64,000 nt of DNA from Emiliania huxleyi CCMP1516. Taxonomy: Eukaryota > Haptophyta > Isochrysidales > Noelaerhabdaceae. Positions within the stretch are counted from its first letter, which is position 1. Each line of letters opens with the position of its first letter. The stretch covers positions 125,758 through 189,757 of the forward strand of contig NW_005201318.1 of the NCBI RefSeq assembly GCF_000372725.1, written 5' to 3'. Under the pieces are notes generated by a model. The model had not been told where the DNA came from. It was given only the letters and a program-made list of their open reading frames with translations, and did not search any database. The translations under genes were made by a program, and so were the position numbers. Of this stretch, positions 23,301 to 31,885 are shown piece after piece.

Positions 23301-23478
23301 CATGAGCCGCCTCTCGGCCAGCATCGCCAAGCGTGGCAGCCGGCGCGTTCCCACGATCAGCCGCCGCAGCTCTGCGACGACAACCACCGCGGGCGACGGC
23401 TCTGGAGGCGAGGCGACGGTCTCGGTGGACTCGGAGGAGTCCGCGGTCTCGGCGGAGGCGGCGCAGGAGCATGTCTAA
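14256..23478 (+). CDS. Giant receptor-like protein: Pro-rich/discoidin-like/PPC-like/beta-helix/GCC2-GCC3-like ectodomain, 7 TM-like segments, two TIR-like domains
   Basis: Exons: 14256-14550, 14630-15004, 15093-18176, 18283-18363, 18465-18545, 18651-21101, 21215-21918, 21987-22065, 22136-22231, 22349-22564, 22641-23015, 23095-23160, 23236-23478; about 2,700 codons. In order: an unknown N-terminal part; a Glu/Ala repeat; a Lys-rich repeat (GKAKGRRKS); a hydrophobic, signal-like segment (GGLVAFLLLLSALPVARA, about 16212-16265); an F5/8-type-C-like domain (16396-16790, TANDANGRDPTSW); a PPC-like domain (16835-17190); a long SPPPP tract (17195-17825); beta-helix-like repeats; Cys-rich ephrin-receptor-like repeats (18900-20390, CPPGTF units); and about seven hydrophobic segments (20392-21815). 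The cytoplasmic end has TIR-like domain 1 (HLFLSHIW, FLD/VDDL, NCLREI) and a diverged second copy (PIVLVQEADPAKGG against KIVMAHENDPDRGG). The true start is uncertain: more exons may lie left of 14256, or an internal Met near 16027 may be used. A surface receptor signalling through TIR domains is inferred. Confidence 0.75.
17195..17825 (+). repeat. Ser/Pro-rich tract in receptor gene
   Basis: About 210 codons of SPPPP/LPPL-type repeats inside the receptor ectodomain, followed directly by beta-helix sequence. The composition resembles hydroxyproline-rich pherophorin-type linkers. All six frames are open here, so overlapping long frames on either strand are by-products of the repeat. Confidence 0.9.
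18177..18650 (+). repeat. Tandem exon-intron duplication: three homologous introns separating 27-codon exons
   Basis: Introns 18177-18282, 18364-18464 and 18546-18650 share gtgcgccg starts, a CGGCAGCGRGGCGAGAGA core and CCGCTCTCTCCTCGCAAC-YGCAG ends. The exons between them (18283-18363, 18465-18545) are each exactly 81 bp and similar in sequence: GGVVYVYNSGAVSISGS against GGVVCTQNSGAVSIIGS. All joins are phase 0, so each unit adds one beta-helix turn. Confidence 0.9.
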
Positions 23479-24265
23479 CGTTGGCGGCAGTCGCCACAGC
23501 ACACAGGCGTCATCTTGAGCAATTCACATAAGCAGGGGCGCCAGCGACCCGCCGGGGAGGAGGGGTGGGAGGCGCTTGCCGCGTCGGCGATCTCCGCGGG
23601 TCTGGGTCCATATCCGCCGCGCGCTCGCAGTGATGGGGACTTTCGCGCAGCGGTGTGCTGCGCGGCGCGCCTTCTCTGGAGCGGAGAGAGGCGTGGTTGG
23701 GGGGAAGGAGCTGGGGCGGAGGGAGAAGATGCACAGCTAGGCGCCCACTGGCCGTAGTTGCCCACTGGCCGTAGAGGCGTCTCTCGCGCGCGCGCCGGCC
23801 AGCTGGCGGGCGCCCAGCGCTGGGGTCCTAGATTGGGTTTTGGGTAGGGCGGGAGGCAGGAGGGGAGACGACGAAGAGGGTCTCGCGTGCGCACACCGCG
23901 CGTCGTTGCATGTACTTGAGCGTAAATAAATAAAAACGGAGACGTCTCTAAACTGCGAGATGGGAAAAAGCTAAAAGGAACAGGTCCCCGCCCTTGCGAT
24001 CTTTGGAGGGTTCTGTACTTGAGCGTGCCCCGCGGGAGGTCCCACATTTTTCTTCACCTCAGATACATTAGGAACATTACATACTGAACACTCAAAAAAT
24101 AATGAACTACAAGACCCGCAGAACTTCCCGCAGAGCAGACCGTACAACACTCACACACAAGCAGCCTAGAGTACACGCAACGATTCCAAAGAACAGTCGG
24201 TAGCGGCGTCGCGTGAGGGCGCTACCCACAGAGGGCAAGTGCCACGCGACTGCCGATCAGCCTAC
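23479..24265. other. Intergenic, no gene seen
   Basis: Downstream of the receptor stop and downstream of the convergent GH45 gene. It contains an AATAAATAAAA-bearing motif near 23926 that recurs near 34984. No exon, RNA gene or terminator can be supported. Confidence 0.6.
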
Positions 24266-25132
24266 TCACGCGACCGGCCCGTAGGCACGGTCGAGCAGCG
24301 TTTGCGGGCAGTCGACCGGCTTGGACGTTGCGACATGGAGGTTGTGCGGGAAGGCGCCTTGGTTGCATCCAAGCTGTCCGAACACACCGAACAGCACTTT
24401 GTGGCAGGCCTGGAGTGCCTTGTGATCGCCGTCGGCGCCGCCCCAGATCGTGTCGCAAAGCGACTCGTCCTCGAGGCCACCGGACACCGCGCACTGCGAT
24501 GGGGAGCCGTCCTTGGGGCAGATGTCGTAGAACTCACCCCAGCCAGAGTACTCCGTCAACCCGTTGGTGTTCGCGCCAAGCCCACCGCCGGGCACCATCA
24601 GGTCCATGTTGTTCTTGCTGCTGTCTCCGCCGTTGGTGTTCATCACGATGGCGGAGTCGATGTTGCGTGCGTCGGTGAACGTGAGCTCGTAGCACTGTCC
24701 GCACGGCGGCCACGAAGCCGTAGAGCACTCGGTCCTCAATCCATGGGTACTGGTCGCCGTGCCGCCTTGGCACACGTTGTCGTCGTCATCCTTGGGGGTG
24801 TATGGGGTCACACCGTCGGCCTCGCAGGTTCTGACGAGCCTCGTGGCATGTGCCGAGAACGCGCAGCTTGGGCGGCAGCCATCGTAGTAGTGCGTCATGC
24901 TAAAGATGGGCTTGCCGAAGGGATCTTGCTTGGGTTCGCATGTGTAAGTGGGGTTGCTCGGGTCGTAGTCGTGCTTCACACGCGCATCGGTCACGCAGCA
25001 ACACGGCTCGTCCGGATCGTGAGATTGACCGTAGCTTGAGTTGCTCAGGTTCGGAGCGCACGTGTTGGGTGGCGCCGAGGCGATCTTCAAGACGGGAGCA
25101 GCGTGGATGGAGGCGAAGGCGAGGGCAAGCAT
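24266..25132 (-). CDS. Secreted GH45 endo-beta-1,4-glucanase
   Basis: A single-exon frame of 288 residues beginning MLALAFASIHA, a short signal-peptide-like start with likely cleavage before APVLK. GH45 enzymes are small double-psi beta-barrel, inverting cellulases. The family landmarks are in order: HYYDGCRPSC (first catalytic Asp), PPCGQCYELTFTD, GGDSSKNNMDLMVPGGGLG (second catalytic Asp in MDL, assisting Asp in GGD). In Humicola insolens Cel45A, as I recall it, these correspond to D10, D121 and D114. Many Cys residues fit an extracellular disulfide-rich fold. No carbohydrate-binding module or proline linker is present. Start at ATG 25132, stop at 24266. It could act on cell-wall or prey cellulose; the substrate is inferred. 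The long plus-strand frame opposite is a shadow. Confidence 0.88.
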   Translation of the reverse strand: MLALAFASIHAAPVLKIASAPPNTCAPNLSNSSYGQSHDPDEPCCCVTDARVKHDYDPSNPTYTCEPKQDPFGKPIFSMTHYYDGCRPSCAFSAHATRLVRTCEADGVTPYTPKDDDDNVCQGGTATSTHGLRTECSTASWPPCGQCYELTFTDARNIDSAIVMNTNGGDSSKNNMDLMVPGGGLGANTNGLTEYSGWGEFYDICPKDGSPSQCAVSGGLEDESLCDTIWGGADGDHKALQACHKVLFGVFGQLGCNQGAFPHNLHVATSKPVDCPQTLLDRAYGPVA

Positions 25133-25853
25133 GATTTTGTGTCGCGAGCAGCAGTCGAAAGTCTAGCCGAAAGCAGTGACCAGTTTCATCCTTTCTCGCT
25201 TCCTTCACCTCCTTCACTCGTCATTTATTCAATGTCGGCAGCCGATGAAGGACGACAGTCGACATTTTTTTGGCAACTCGCTTCCTCGGACCCGCGGTTG
25301 CGTCGGACGCATTGCATTGCCCTTTGGCGCTCTGAAAAAAGAACCCAAATTGAGCTTACGGCAAAATCGGAAAGGCCGGCGTCAGGACTGAGATAAGGAC
25401 GCGACGGCGGATTCGCCGACGCTCTGCTCGGACATGAGCAAGCGGACGGTCGCGTACACTTCAGCTGCACAAACGTGCTCGCGCGCGCCCGACCATTCGG
25501 CTTCCAACTTTCGTCGATTCTGCAGCCGCTTGCACTGTGGCTGTTGCGGATTACATCCAGGCCACCACGCAGCTGTCGTGGCCCCCGCGGCAGCCGGTCC
25601 CATCCTGTTCCCCAATGACCCCCTACCCCTGCGGCGGCAGAGCCGCCGGCCTCCCACGCCCTACCCCCCTACCCCACCCAAATGCTATCGTACCCTACCG
25701 CCACAGCCCCCTCCAAGCCGAACCCTGCGTGTAGCGTCCATCACGCCCCTGCGATCCAACCGCGCCCAGCCACGGAAGACATCGCGGGCCTCTCCTTTGG
25801 CCGACGCCAGGAAAAGAAACCGGCATGTTTGCAGTCGACCCGTGCACGCGCAC
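25133..25853. other. Intergenic / probable promoter region between divergent genes
   Basis: Separates the GH45 start (minus) from the small basic gene start (plus). No coding exon is supported. A GGAAAAGAAA motif sits about 35 bp before the ATG at 25854 and also before its copy at 11514. Confidence 0.5.
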
Positions 25854-26252
25854 ATGGGCAAAAAGCCCAAAGACCGGCACCGGCGCGAGACCCAGAGGGA
25901 GGCGGAGCTGGCGCTCGAGCGGGAGCGCGATTTGAAGCGCGCGGCGAGGCGCCAAAAAGCCGAGGCCAAGCTCGCGGCGGCGGGGCTGGCAGTGGGCGGG
26001 CCTTCGGCGTCGACGGCCAGCCCGTCAATGGAGGTGGAGGGGCCGGCAAACCCATCGCTCGAGCCCACTCTGAGGAAGAAGGGCACTTCGAAGCGCAAGG
26101 TGGGCAAGAGCGATATCGACCTGGCCGTGCGTAAGGCGCTGCCGCGGCTGAAGGGCAGCGGGATGATAGCCAAGCGGCGGCCTCGCACACCATCCAAGCT
26201 CATGAAAAAGCAGATGAAGCGCGTTGCGCAGAGTTCAGGGATGGACATATAG
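25854..26252 (+). CDS. Small highly basic, coiled-coil-like protein, function unknown
   Basis: 132 residues from ATG 25854 (MGKKPKDRHRRETQREAE). The first half is a continuous charged helix (R/E/K/A-rich, about residues 5-45). A Pro/Ser/Gly linker follows (about 50-78), then a basic C-terminus (VGKSDIDLAVRKALPRLKG, then KLMKKQMKRVAQ). The composition suggests a nuclear or nucleolar RNA- or ribosome-associated protein, but I recognise no named family. The frame is open upstream to 25434; I prefer 25854 because homology to the duplicate at 11514 starts near there and the upstream sequence is low-complexity. The 11514 copy lacks the C-terminus. Confidence 0.7.
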   Translation: MGKKPKDRHRRETQREAELALERERDLKRAARRQKAEAKLAAAGLAVGGPSASTASPSMEVEGPANPSLEPTLRKKGTSKRKVGKSDIDLAVRKALPRLKGSGMIAKRRPRTPSKLMKKQMKRVAQSSGMDI

Positions 26253-26549
26253 CTGTCGCAGAGACGAGGTATGCAGGAGAGGTTTGAAATGGCGGGCGCG
26301 TAACGTCTAACGACAATCTAACGTCTAACGAGATCGAAAACAGCCTGCGCCCGCGCAGGGCGGTGCAGCGGCGCGCGCGAATCGCAAAATCTCAGGCACT
26401 CTCGCGAAAAATCGGGGCAGTTTCCGCCCCGCGGCGCGAAAAGAAGGAAGATGCGCCCCACCGCTCACCGACTGGGAGGCAGGGGCACCGCGCCGCGCCG
26501 CGCAGGCGCCGCCTCCGAAAAGGGAACATCTCGACGCGCAGTCGCGCTC

Positions 26550-26930
26550 TCACTCTCTCTCAGACTCAGTCGCCGCCCCCGAGGCCGGCCACGCTGGGTG
26601 GAGCCGGTATCTGCGAAGCCCCCGCGCCCACCAGTCCTCCTCGGCGTCGGACTCCGCGAGCCGCTCCGCGCGCGCCACGAGCGCCGCCTCGTTGGCCGCG
26701 TCGGCAGACACGTCGACAGGGATGGCGCGGACGGGCAACGGGAGATCTCTCCCACCGCGACCCTGGAGCGGGCGAGGGCGGCCGGCTCAGAGGGCGCCCC
26801 GCGCTCCCCCGGGCCTCCCGGGCCGGCAAACCTGGCCGCCGGAAACGAGGACGCGCCAGTCGGTGAAGACGTGCCTACCGAGGGACCAGTCTGGAGCGGT
26901 CAACCCCCCCTGTGGAGCGCGCCCCGCTGG
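26550..26930 (-). CDS. Possible exon(s) of an unknown minus-strand gene
   Basis: One frame reads VRAIPVDVSADAANEAALVA, then AERLAESDAEEDWWARGL, ending in a stop at 26550. It looks like genuine protein rather than GC-rich noise. Just upstream another frame reads GRHVFTDWRVLVSGGQ before a gtttgc. The joins are not secure. It may be a separate gene or a 3' extension of the gene at 26935-27679. Confidence 0.3.
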
Positions 26931-26934
26931 TCAA

Positions 26935-27679
26935 TCAAAGGGCGCACTCGAACACGCGGACCGTGTGAGGCGCGAGCTGCGGCGAGGTGATGACGGCCAC
27001 TTCGCCGAAGCGGATGAGAGCGCGTTGCCGCTTCGCGAGCGCCTTCGAGTAGAGCGCCGCCTCCTGCGAGAAGGAGGTCGTCGGAGGGCGGGAGGGCAGA
27101 ACCTGCGGCCCGGGAGGGGGCACCCACCCACAAGTTGCCAAACTCAGCACTGGTCTCCTTGAGCAGCGCCTCGATCCTCCTCCCCGGGCCAAAGGCGTCT
27201 ATCCCGCCTGGAGTGACCCTCGCCACCTCGCTCATCATCGCGGCGGCGATCAGGCCGCCGCTGGCGCCGCCGCCTCCGCCGCAGACGACGAGCGAGCGCG
27301 CCACCGCGCCGGAGAGCTCGACCGCGGATGCGATCCCGGCGGCGACGGGCGGGGGGAGCCGTCCTCGGCCCGCGGGTATGGAGGGTTGGCTCGATGCTGC
27401 GCGCGGCGGCGGCCTCTCCCCCATGAGCCCGTCCGCGAGCACAACGACCAGCGTGGCCCACGGGTCGCCCGGCTGGTCGCCGGTCGGCAGGTGCGTGCCC
27501 CCTCCCGGAACGCCGCCTCCCGGAACGCCTGGCACGAGCCGCGACCTCCCACCCGAGGGCGGCCGGATGGCCTCCATATGCTCGCCTCGGCCGTGCTTCG
27601 GGGGCTCCGGCGACTGCTGACGGACGATCGGCAGCGGCGAGGCGTGCAGCTGCATCGCGGCCTGCAGCTCTTCCGACAT
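26935..27679 (-). CDS. Two-exon protein of unknown function
   Basis: Start at ATG 27679 (MSEELQAAMQLHASPLP). Exon 1 is 27128-27679 and exon 2 is 26935-27063, separated by a 64-bp GT-AG intron (27064-27127) that joins EFGNLW to EAALYSKALAKRQ in phase 0. The protein has a Gly/Pro-rich first third, then alanine-rich, probably helical segments (PPPVAAGIASAVELSGAVA, then GGLIAAAMMSEVARV). It ends in an ordered-looking tail (RFGEVAVITSPQLAPHTVRV). An in-frame ATG at 27823 would add 48 residues. I do not recognise a family. About 226 residues. Confidence 0.5.
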
Positions 27680-27927
27680 TCGTTCGGCAGTCCACGCCGT
27701 TGGCGCGGAGTCTTTTTTCTTAGTGCCGGTGATAGTACTAGCACGCGCCAGTTCGCACCTGTGTCGAGCCTGTGTGCTGTGAGAGAGAGTTGTCTTGTTT
27801 AAAGTCTTTTTTCTTGCTGGCACCTTTCGTCTTTAATCTTCTTTCCGGTTCACTTGCGATGCCCCGCCACGATAGCGATGCCGCTCGGTGCTTCTCTCAT
27901 TTCCCCCGCCCTACTGCCGCCCTAGGC

Positions 27928-28058
27928 TGGGCCTAGGGCGGCTGGCGGCTGGCAGGCAGCGCGGCACTCCCTGGCGCCTGGGTGTGGCCCTTGCGGCTCG
28001 CCCCCACGTGCTTCCCCCGTGAGCCGTATCTTGGCCCTAACCCCCGCCTGGGACCCGA
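27928..28058. repeat. Dispersed repeat copy 1 (CTAGGGCGGCTGGCGGCTGG family)
   Basis: About 131 bp, nearly identical to 31279-31410 in the same orientation, ending CCCCCGCCTGGGACCC. The second copy lies just upstream of the cysteine dioxygenase start. Confidence 0.92.
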
Positions 28059-29151
28059 TAGGGTGCCCACAGGGCCCAAAAAAAGAAAGGAAAAAAGAAA
28101 TGGGCCACCCCCGATCGCAGCACTTCGTGTTGGCCAGTCGAGAAATTGAGAGTGTGACTAGGAGGGTGGGACGCTGGGGATTCTCAAAGGTATACCCTTG
28201 GAATGGCCGGATCCAGCCTTAAAAGTACGAGATCGCGCGCGCTTCGCGCGCTGCACCGCCTATTCTCCGCGGCTGAGTGACGACGCGTGCCGTGTGCCAG
28301 CAAAGTTGGGCGCGCGCGGCGCGACGGCGCCCGCGAGGGAAGGCGCGGGTGCAGCGGCCGCCGGCGGCCGTACCGCCCGCCAGCCGGCGCAGCAGCGGCC
28401 AGCGCAGCGGCCGCCGGCGCAGCAGCCAGATCAGCCGGTGCGCGCCTTGCGAGGCGAGTACTGCCGCCCGGCAGCCTTGAGGCGGCCGGGCGGCAGTACT
28501 CGTTCGAACTTTGCGAGCCGTGCGCGCGCCGAGGCGCCCGCGGCGCGCGCCCGCCCGGCTGCCAGTAGGAGGCGGCGCAATATGGCCTATAGTACAGCCC
28601 TTGAGGAGGAGGAAGAGGCTTGCTGGCAGTGCTGTATGCCGCCGGGGGGCAGTTTTGGGGTGCTGTCCCCATCCCAGGGGGCTGCAGAAGGCGTCCGCAA
28701 CCGGGACAACCCGCCCCCCCAGCCGAGGCCGGTCGAAGCCCACTTGGAGGCAGCCATGAGGAGTCCTCTTGGTGCTCCTGGCGCCCGTTGGAATGGCGAG
28801 CGCGCGCCGAGGGGGGGGGGGGGGGGGTCTTGCTTGCTCCACACCGAGCGCCATCGGTCCGGACCGGTGCCTCCACCGAGGGGTGGCCTGCACAAGGTCT
28901 GAGCCGCGGGCGCTCGGCGCCAAGTGCAGTGTCACGCTCGCACGCGAAGGGGACACAATGGGAAACCCTCGTTTCCTATGTACTCGGTCCCCCAACGGAA
29001 GAGGCCTCGCTCCTATTGGAACTGGCCAACATCAGATTTGCCTCGTGCGTCCCTTTTTGAGTCGGCAAGCTATTTTCTTTTGGGTCCTGTGGGCACCCTA
29101 GACCCGAGCTAAAACTTGATTTTTTATAGTTTTGAGTTTTCCTAGCATTTA
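28059..29151. other. Intergenic with a long hairpin; coding status unclear
   Basis: Open frames exist on both strands (for example 28198-28902 plus and 28184-28876 minus) but are Arg/Pro/Ala-rich and show no domain. A perfect 18-bp inverted repeat is described separately. Nothing else can be supported. Confidence 0.4.
28455..28502. repeat. Perfect 18-bp inverted repeat with 12-bp loop
   Basis: Left arm 28455-28472 (CGAGTACTGCCGCCCGGC), loop 28473-28484, right arm 28485-28502. It would form a strong GC-rich hairpin in DNA or RNA. There is no T-tract, so it is not a bacterial-type terminator. Confidence 0.9.
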
Positions 29152-29625
29152 CAGTGGGTTGCGGGCATTAAGAAAACGTTCCATCCACCAAGAAACCCTA
29201 CCAAGCGATATCCGCAAAAACCTAAGAAACCACGGCGCGCCGCAGGCGCGGCCCCGAGAAAAGGCCAGACACGAGTGTGAACGGCTGGTGAACGGGAGGC
29301 CCAGCTCAAAATTTCTCTTCGCCTGCGGCGCGCGCACTTGTCACTTTCCAAGTCTGCGGTGTTCTGAGTGGATGGAGTGAATGGAGGCGTGTGTGCGTCT
29401 TCCCGTCATCCAGACAGAGAGCCGACTCGGCGGCAGACTCTGGCGCATCGCCCTCGCGGACCGCAGCTTACCTCTTACCTAAAAATCCTTCGGGCCGGCG
29501 CTCTCTGGCTTGAGTGCCCCGGCCGGAGCTAAGAAACCACGGCGTGGGGTGGATGAGGGCTGTGGAAAGGCTAGAAACGGCGGCGTGCCGCGCAATCCTG
29601 TTTTCTTAATGCCCGCAACCCACTG
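29152..29625. mobile_element. MITE copy 1, Tc1/mariner-like (TA target duplication)
   Basis: A 474-bp element starting CAGTGGGTTGCGGGCATTAA and ending with its reverse complement. The terminal inverted repeats are at least 26 bp (29152-29177 and 29600-29625). TA flanks both ends (29150-29151 and 29626-29627). No transposase ORF is present, so it is non-autonomous. TA duplication and perfect TIRs point to the Tc1/mariner superfamily. The inside carries repeated TAAGAAACCACGGCG motifs. Confidence 0.88.
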
Positions 29626-29627
29626 TA

Positions 29628-30000
29628 CATGCATGTACCAAAAACAAGTCGCTAACAGTTTTGTCCGTTATGTGAAAATCGAATTCGCTGGAGATCACAA
29701 ACCTCAAAAGCACAATCTCAACCCTCCAGGCACAGACAACCAATTTTCTAAAATCTCTCTCTCTCACATTTATAGACCACTCGCAGAAAGGAAGAGAAAA
29801 AACCCACGAGAGATCTGCTGTGACGACCCCCGCGCCGGCGCGGGAGAGAGAGATTGTGGAGGGAAGAGAGAAGAAGGGAGTGGTCTAGAGAACAATCTGC
29901 TCTCACAAATGAGAGACACGTAGCAGCCACTGTACGACTCGGCCTCGCCGGCATAGCCAACCCTCCGGCACCGCGGTTCGCGCGAGAGGCCAAAGGTTTC
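29628..30000. other. Intergenic, no gene seen
   Basis: Lies between the MITE and the cysteine dioxygenase stop and is probably 3' flank. It contains short CT-rich runs only. Confidence 0.6.
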
Positions 30001-31182
30001 TTATGCGCCGTTCCATCCGGCGACGTCCAGCAGCTCCGCCTGCCACGAGCCTACATCCTCGACGGTGGTGGAAGCGCTCGTCACCGTCACCTCGGACACC
30101 TCGCCACTGTCGCGGAATATCTTCATCTTGCGGAGGCGCGGCGCGTACACGTGCATCGTGACGGCCGGCTCCAGCGAGCGGTTCTCGATGCGGTGGATCC
30201 CAATCTCATTGTTGGCGTAGGTCTGCTTGCAGCCGAGCTCCGGCCCATCGCCCGGGCCGCCCAGCGGAGACACTCGGATCCGCCGCAGCGGGCCGCACCT
30301 GCCGCGAATGTGGCCCGCCGGGTCGGCCGGGGCCCCCTCCAGCCGGGCCCGGGCTCGCTCAAACTTTCGGTCGAGCAGCGGCAGGTCGAACTGCACTTCG
30401 TGCACCTCGCCCTCCACGGCGGTGACCCAGCAGGACGACTCGTCGTGGCAGTGGATGGTGCTCTGCGACCCGGGCGGCCAGCACATCATCAGCACCTCCA
30501 TCGCTGGCGTCGAGTGCACCACATTCCTTGTGTAGCGGCCAGGGTCGTCCTCGTCCACCGAGAGGAAGCCGCCGTACTCTTCCTTCCGCGGGTACCAGCG
30601 CCGAAGCTCCGCGGCCACGGCGCGCACGTCGTGCTCGGCGGTCCGGCTCGTGCCCGAGAGGTGCCGCGTCAGCGACTGGAGCAGCGAGCCGAGCGTGTGG
30701 GCGTGCGGCACCAGCATACCGCCGCTGCTGAAGCAGGGCTCCCCGCCCTCCGACACTTCAGCGAGCGCCGTCTGGATGGAGGGACGGATCGTGCGCTCGA
30801 AGCGCTGCGCCTCGGCGCGCGACAGCAGGGTCACCACAAAGGTGGCCTCGCCGCCCGCCCCAGCCATCACCCGCACATCAGAGACGCCTGCCTCGACGCT
30901 GTCAAGCTCGAGCGACAGCTGCTGCACAACCCGCTCAAACGCCGCGCCCATCCCGGCCGCCGCGCGGAAGGAGAGGACGACCATGGTCTCGCCGGTGCCG
31001 ATAGGAGTCATATCTTGCCACGAGCTCGAGCAATCGCTGTCGAGCACCGGCACCGGCGGTGCCTGTTTCTGGCGGCAGGCAGCTCGTGCGAGCGCCGAGA
31101 GGCCGGTCATGTACCGCGGCTGCGAGACAGCCAGCCGCAGCGCCGGCGGCCGCAGCGCCGAGGCAATGCGATGGTAGGACAT
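30001..31182 (-). CDS. Cysteine dioxygenase with ACT-like N-terminal domain and probable organelle-targeting peptide
   Basis: 393 residues from ATG 31182, no introns seen. CDO oxidises L-cysteine to cysteine sulfinate, feeding taurine and sulfate formation, with a 3-His iron centre. The C-terminal cupin keeps the signature YTRN (Tyr217, Arg219, substrate carboxylate), IHCH (His244, His246), Cys251 of the Cys-Tyr crosslink, IHRIEN (His330) and HVYAP (Tyr346, crosslink partner). Residues about 64-135 (GETMVVLSFRAAAGM, then GEATFVVTLLSRAEAQRF) have an ACT-domain-like strand/helix pattern, absent from the roughly 200-residue animal enzyme. Residues 1-40 are Arg/Ala/Ser-rich with no acidic residues, as in mitochondrial presequences. 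The frame stays open upstream to 31521 but crosses a dispersed repeat, so 31182 is preferred. Amino-acid regulation through the ACT-like part is inferred. Confidence 0.88.
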   Translation of the reverse strand: MSYHRIASALRPPALRLAVSQPRYMTGLSALARAACRQKQAPPVPVLDSDCSSSWQDMTPIGTGETMVVLSFRAAAGMGAAFERVVQQLSLELDSVEAGVSDVRVMAGAGGEATFVVTLLSRAEAQRFERTIRPSIQTALAEVSEGGEPCFSSGGMLVPHAHTLGSLLQSLTRHLSGTSRTAEHDVRAVAAELRRWYPRKEEYGGFLSVDEDDPGRYTRNVVHSTPAMEVLMMCWPPGSQSTIHCHDESSCWVTAVEGEVHEVQFDLPLLDRKFERARARLEGAPADPAGHIRGRCGPLRRIRVSPLGGPGDGPELGCKQTYANNEIGIHRIENRSLEPAVTMHVYAPRLRKMKIFRDSGEVSEVTVTSASTTVEDVGSWQAELLDVAGWNGA

Positions 31183-31278
31183 GGCTCTGGACTGCACACA
31201 CAAAGCAAGACAAGGAAACAGCCATCGATTTTTGACACGCGCCTCGAGACCTCGAGAGCTCCTTGGCGAGAGCTCCTT

Positions 31279-31410
31279 GGGCCTAGGGCGGCTGGCGGCT
31301 GGCAGGCTGCGCGGCACTCCCTGGCGCCTGCCTGGGTGGCCCTTGCGGCTCGCCCCCACGTGCTTCCCCCGTGAGCCGTATCTTGGCCCTAACCCCCGCC
31401 TGGGACCCGA
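31279..31410. repeat. Dispersed repeat copy 2 (CTAGGGCGGCTGGCGGCTGG family)
   Basis: Match to 27928-28058. It lies about 100 bp upstream of the cysteine dioxygenase ATG, inside its likely promoter or 5' leader. Confidence 0.92.
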
Positions 31411-31885
31411 GCTGAGGACCGCACTCCTCCGAGCTCCGTATAGCCGCACACAAAAACAAACTAGATCCAGCCGCATAATACTCATCACTCTCCAAAAGTG
31501 AAAAGTGCTCCGCCAATCCAATTAGAACTGAGCTGGGCTGGGCCTGGGGGGGCGAACGGGCGATGCCGGACGTGGGACGGAGCGAGTTGTGGCGCCAGCA
31601 CTTTGGAGCACTCTTGGAGTGCTCAGTGCAGAGTCGCGAGTCGGCAGCCGCACGCGCCGCACGCCCAGGACCGGGGAGCTAAGAAGCGCACCCAGTTAGC
31701 CAGACGATTGGGATCGGGTTACGGGCTACAGAGAGCCCTAGCCCTGCGAGCCCTAGGGGGTGCGCGGTCGCAGGGCCATAACACGCGCGGGTGGGGTCCA
31801 GCCCCTGATTTTTCCCCCGGATTGCGGATAGCGGATTTGACACTTTTTGGTTTTGTCCAGTATGTGCATTTAATGTGAAGCACTG
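31411..31885. repeat. Intergenic with dispersed GGGGAGCTAAGAAGCGCACC-type repeat
   Basis: About 31600-31780 belongs to the family also at 9855-10020, 10455-10615 and 40770-41020. There is no gene; the rest is probably the 3' flank of the thioesterase gene. Confidence 0.7.

Noticed and set aside
24239-25039. 266-codon plus-strand frame
   Set aside because: Exactly antisense to the GH45 coding region; no homology of its own.
29854-31374. 506-codon plus-strand frame
   Set aside because: Antisense to cysteine dioxygenase, which has all catalytic motifs; the plus frame is Arg/His/Ala-rich shadow.
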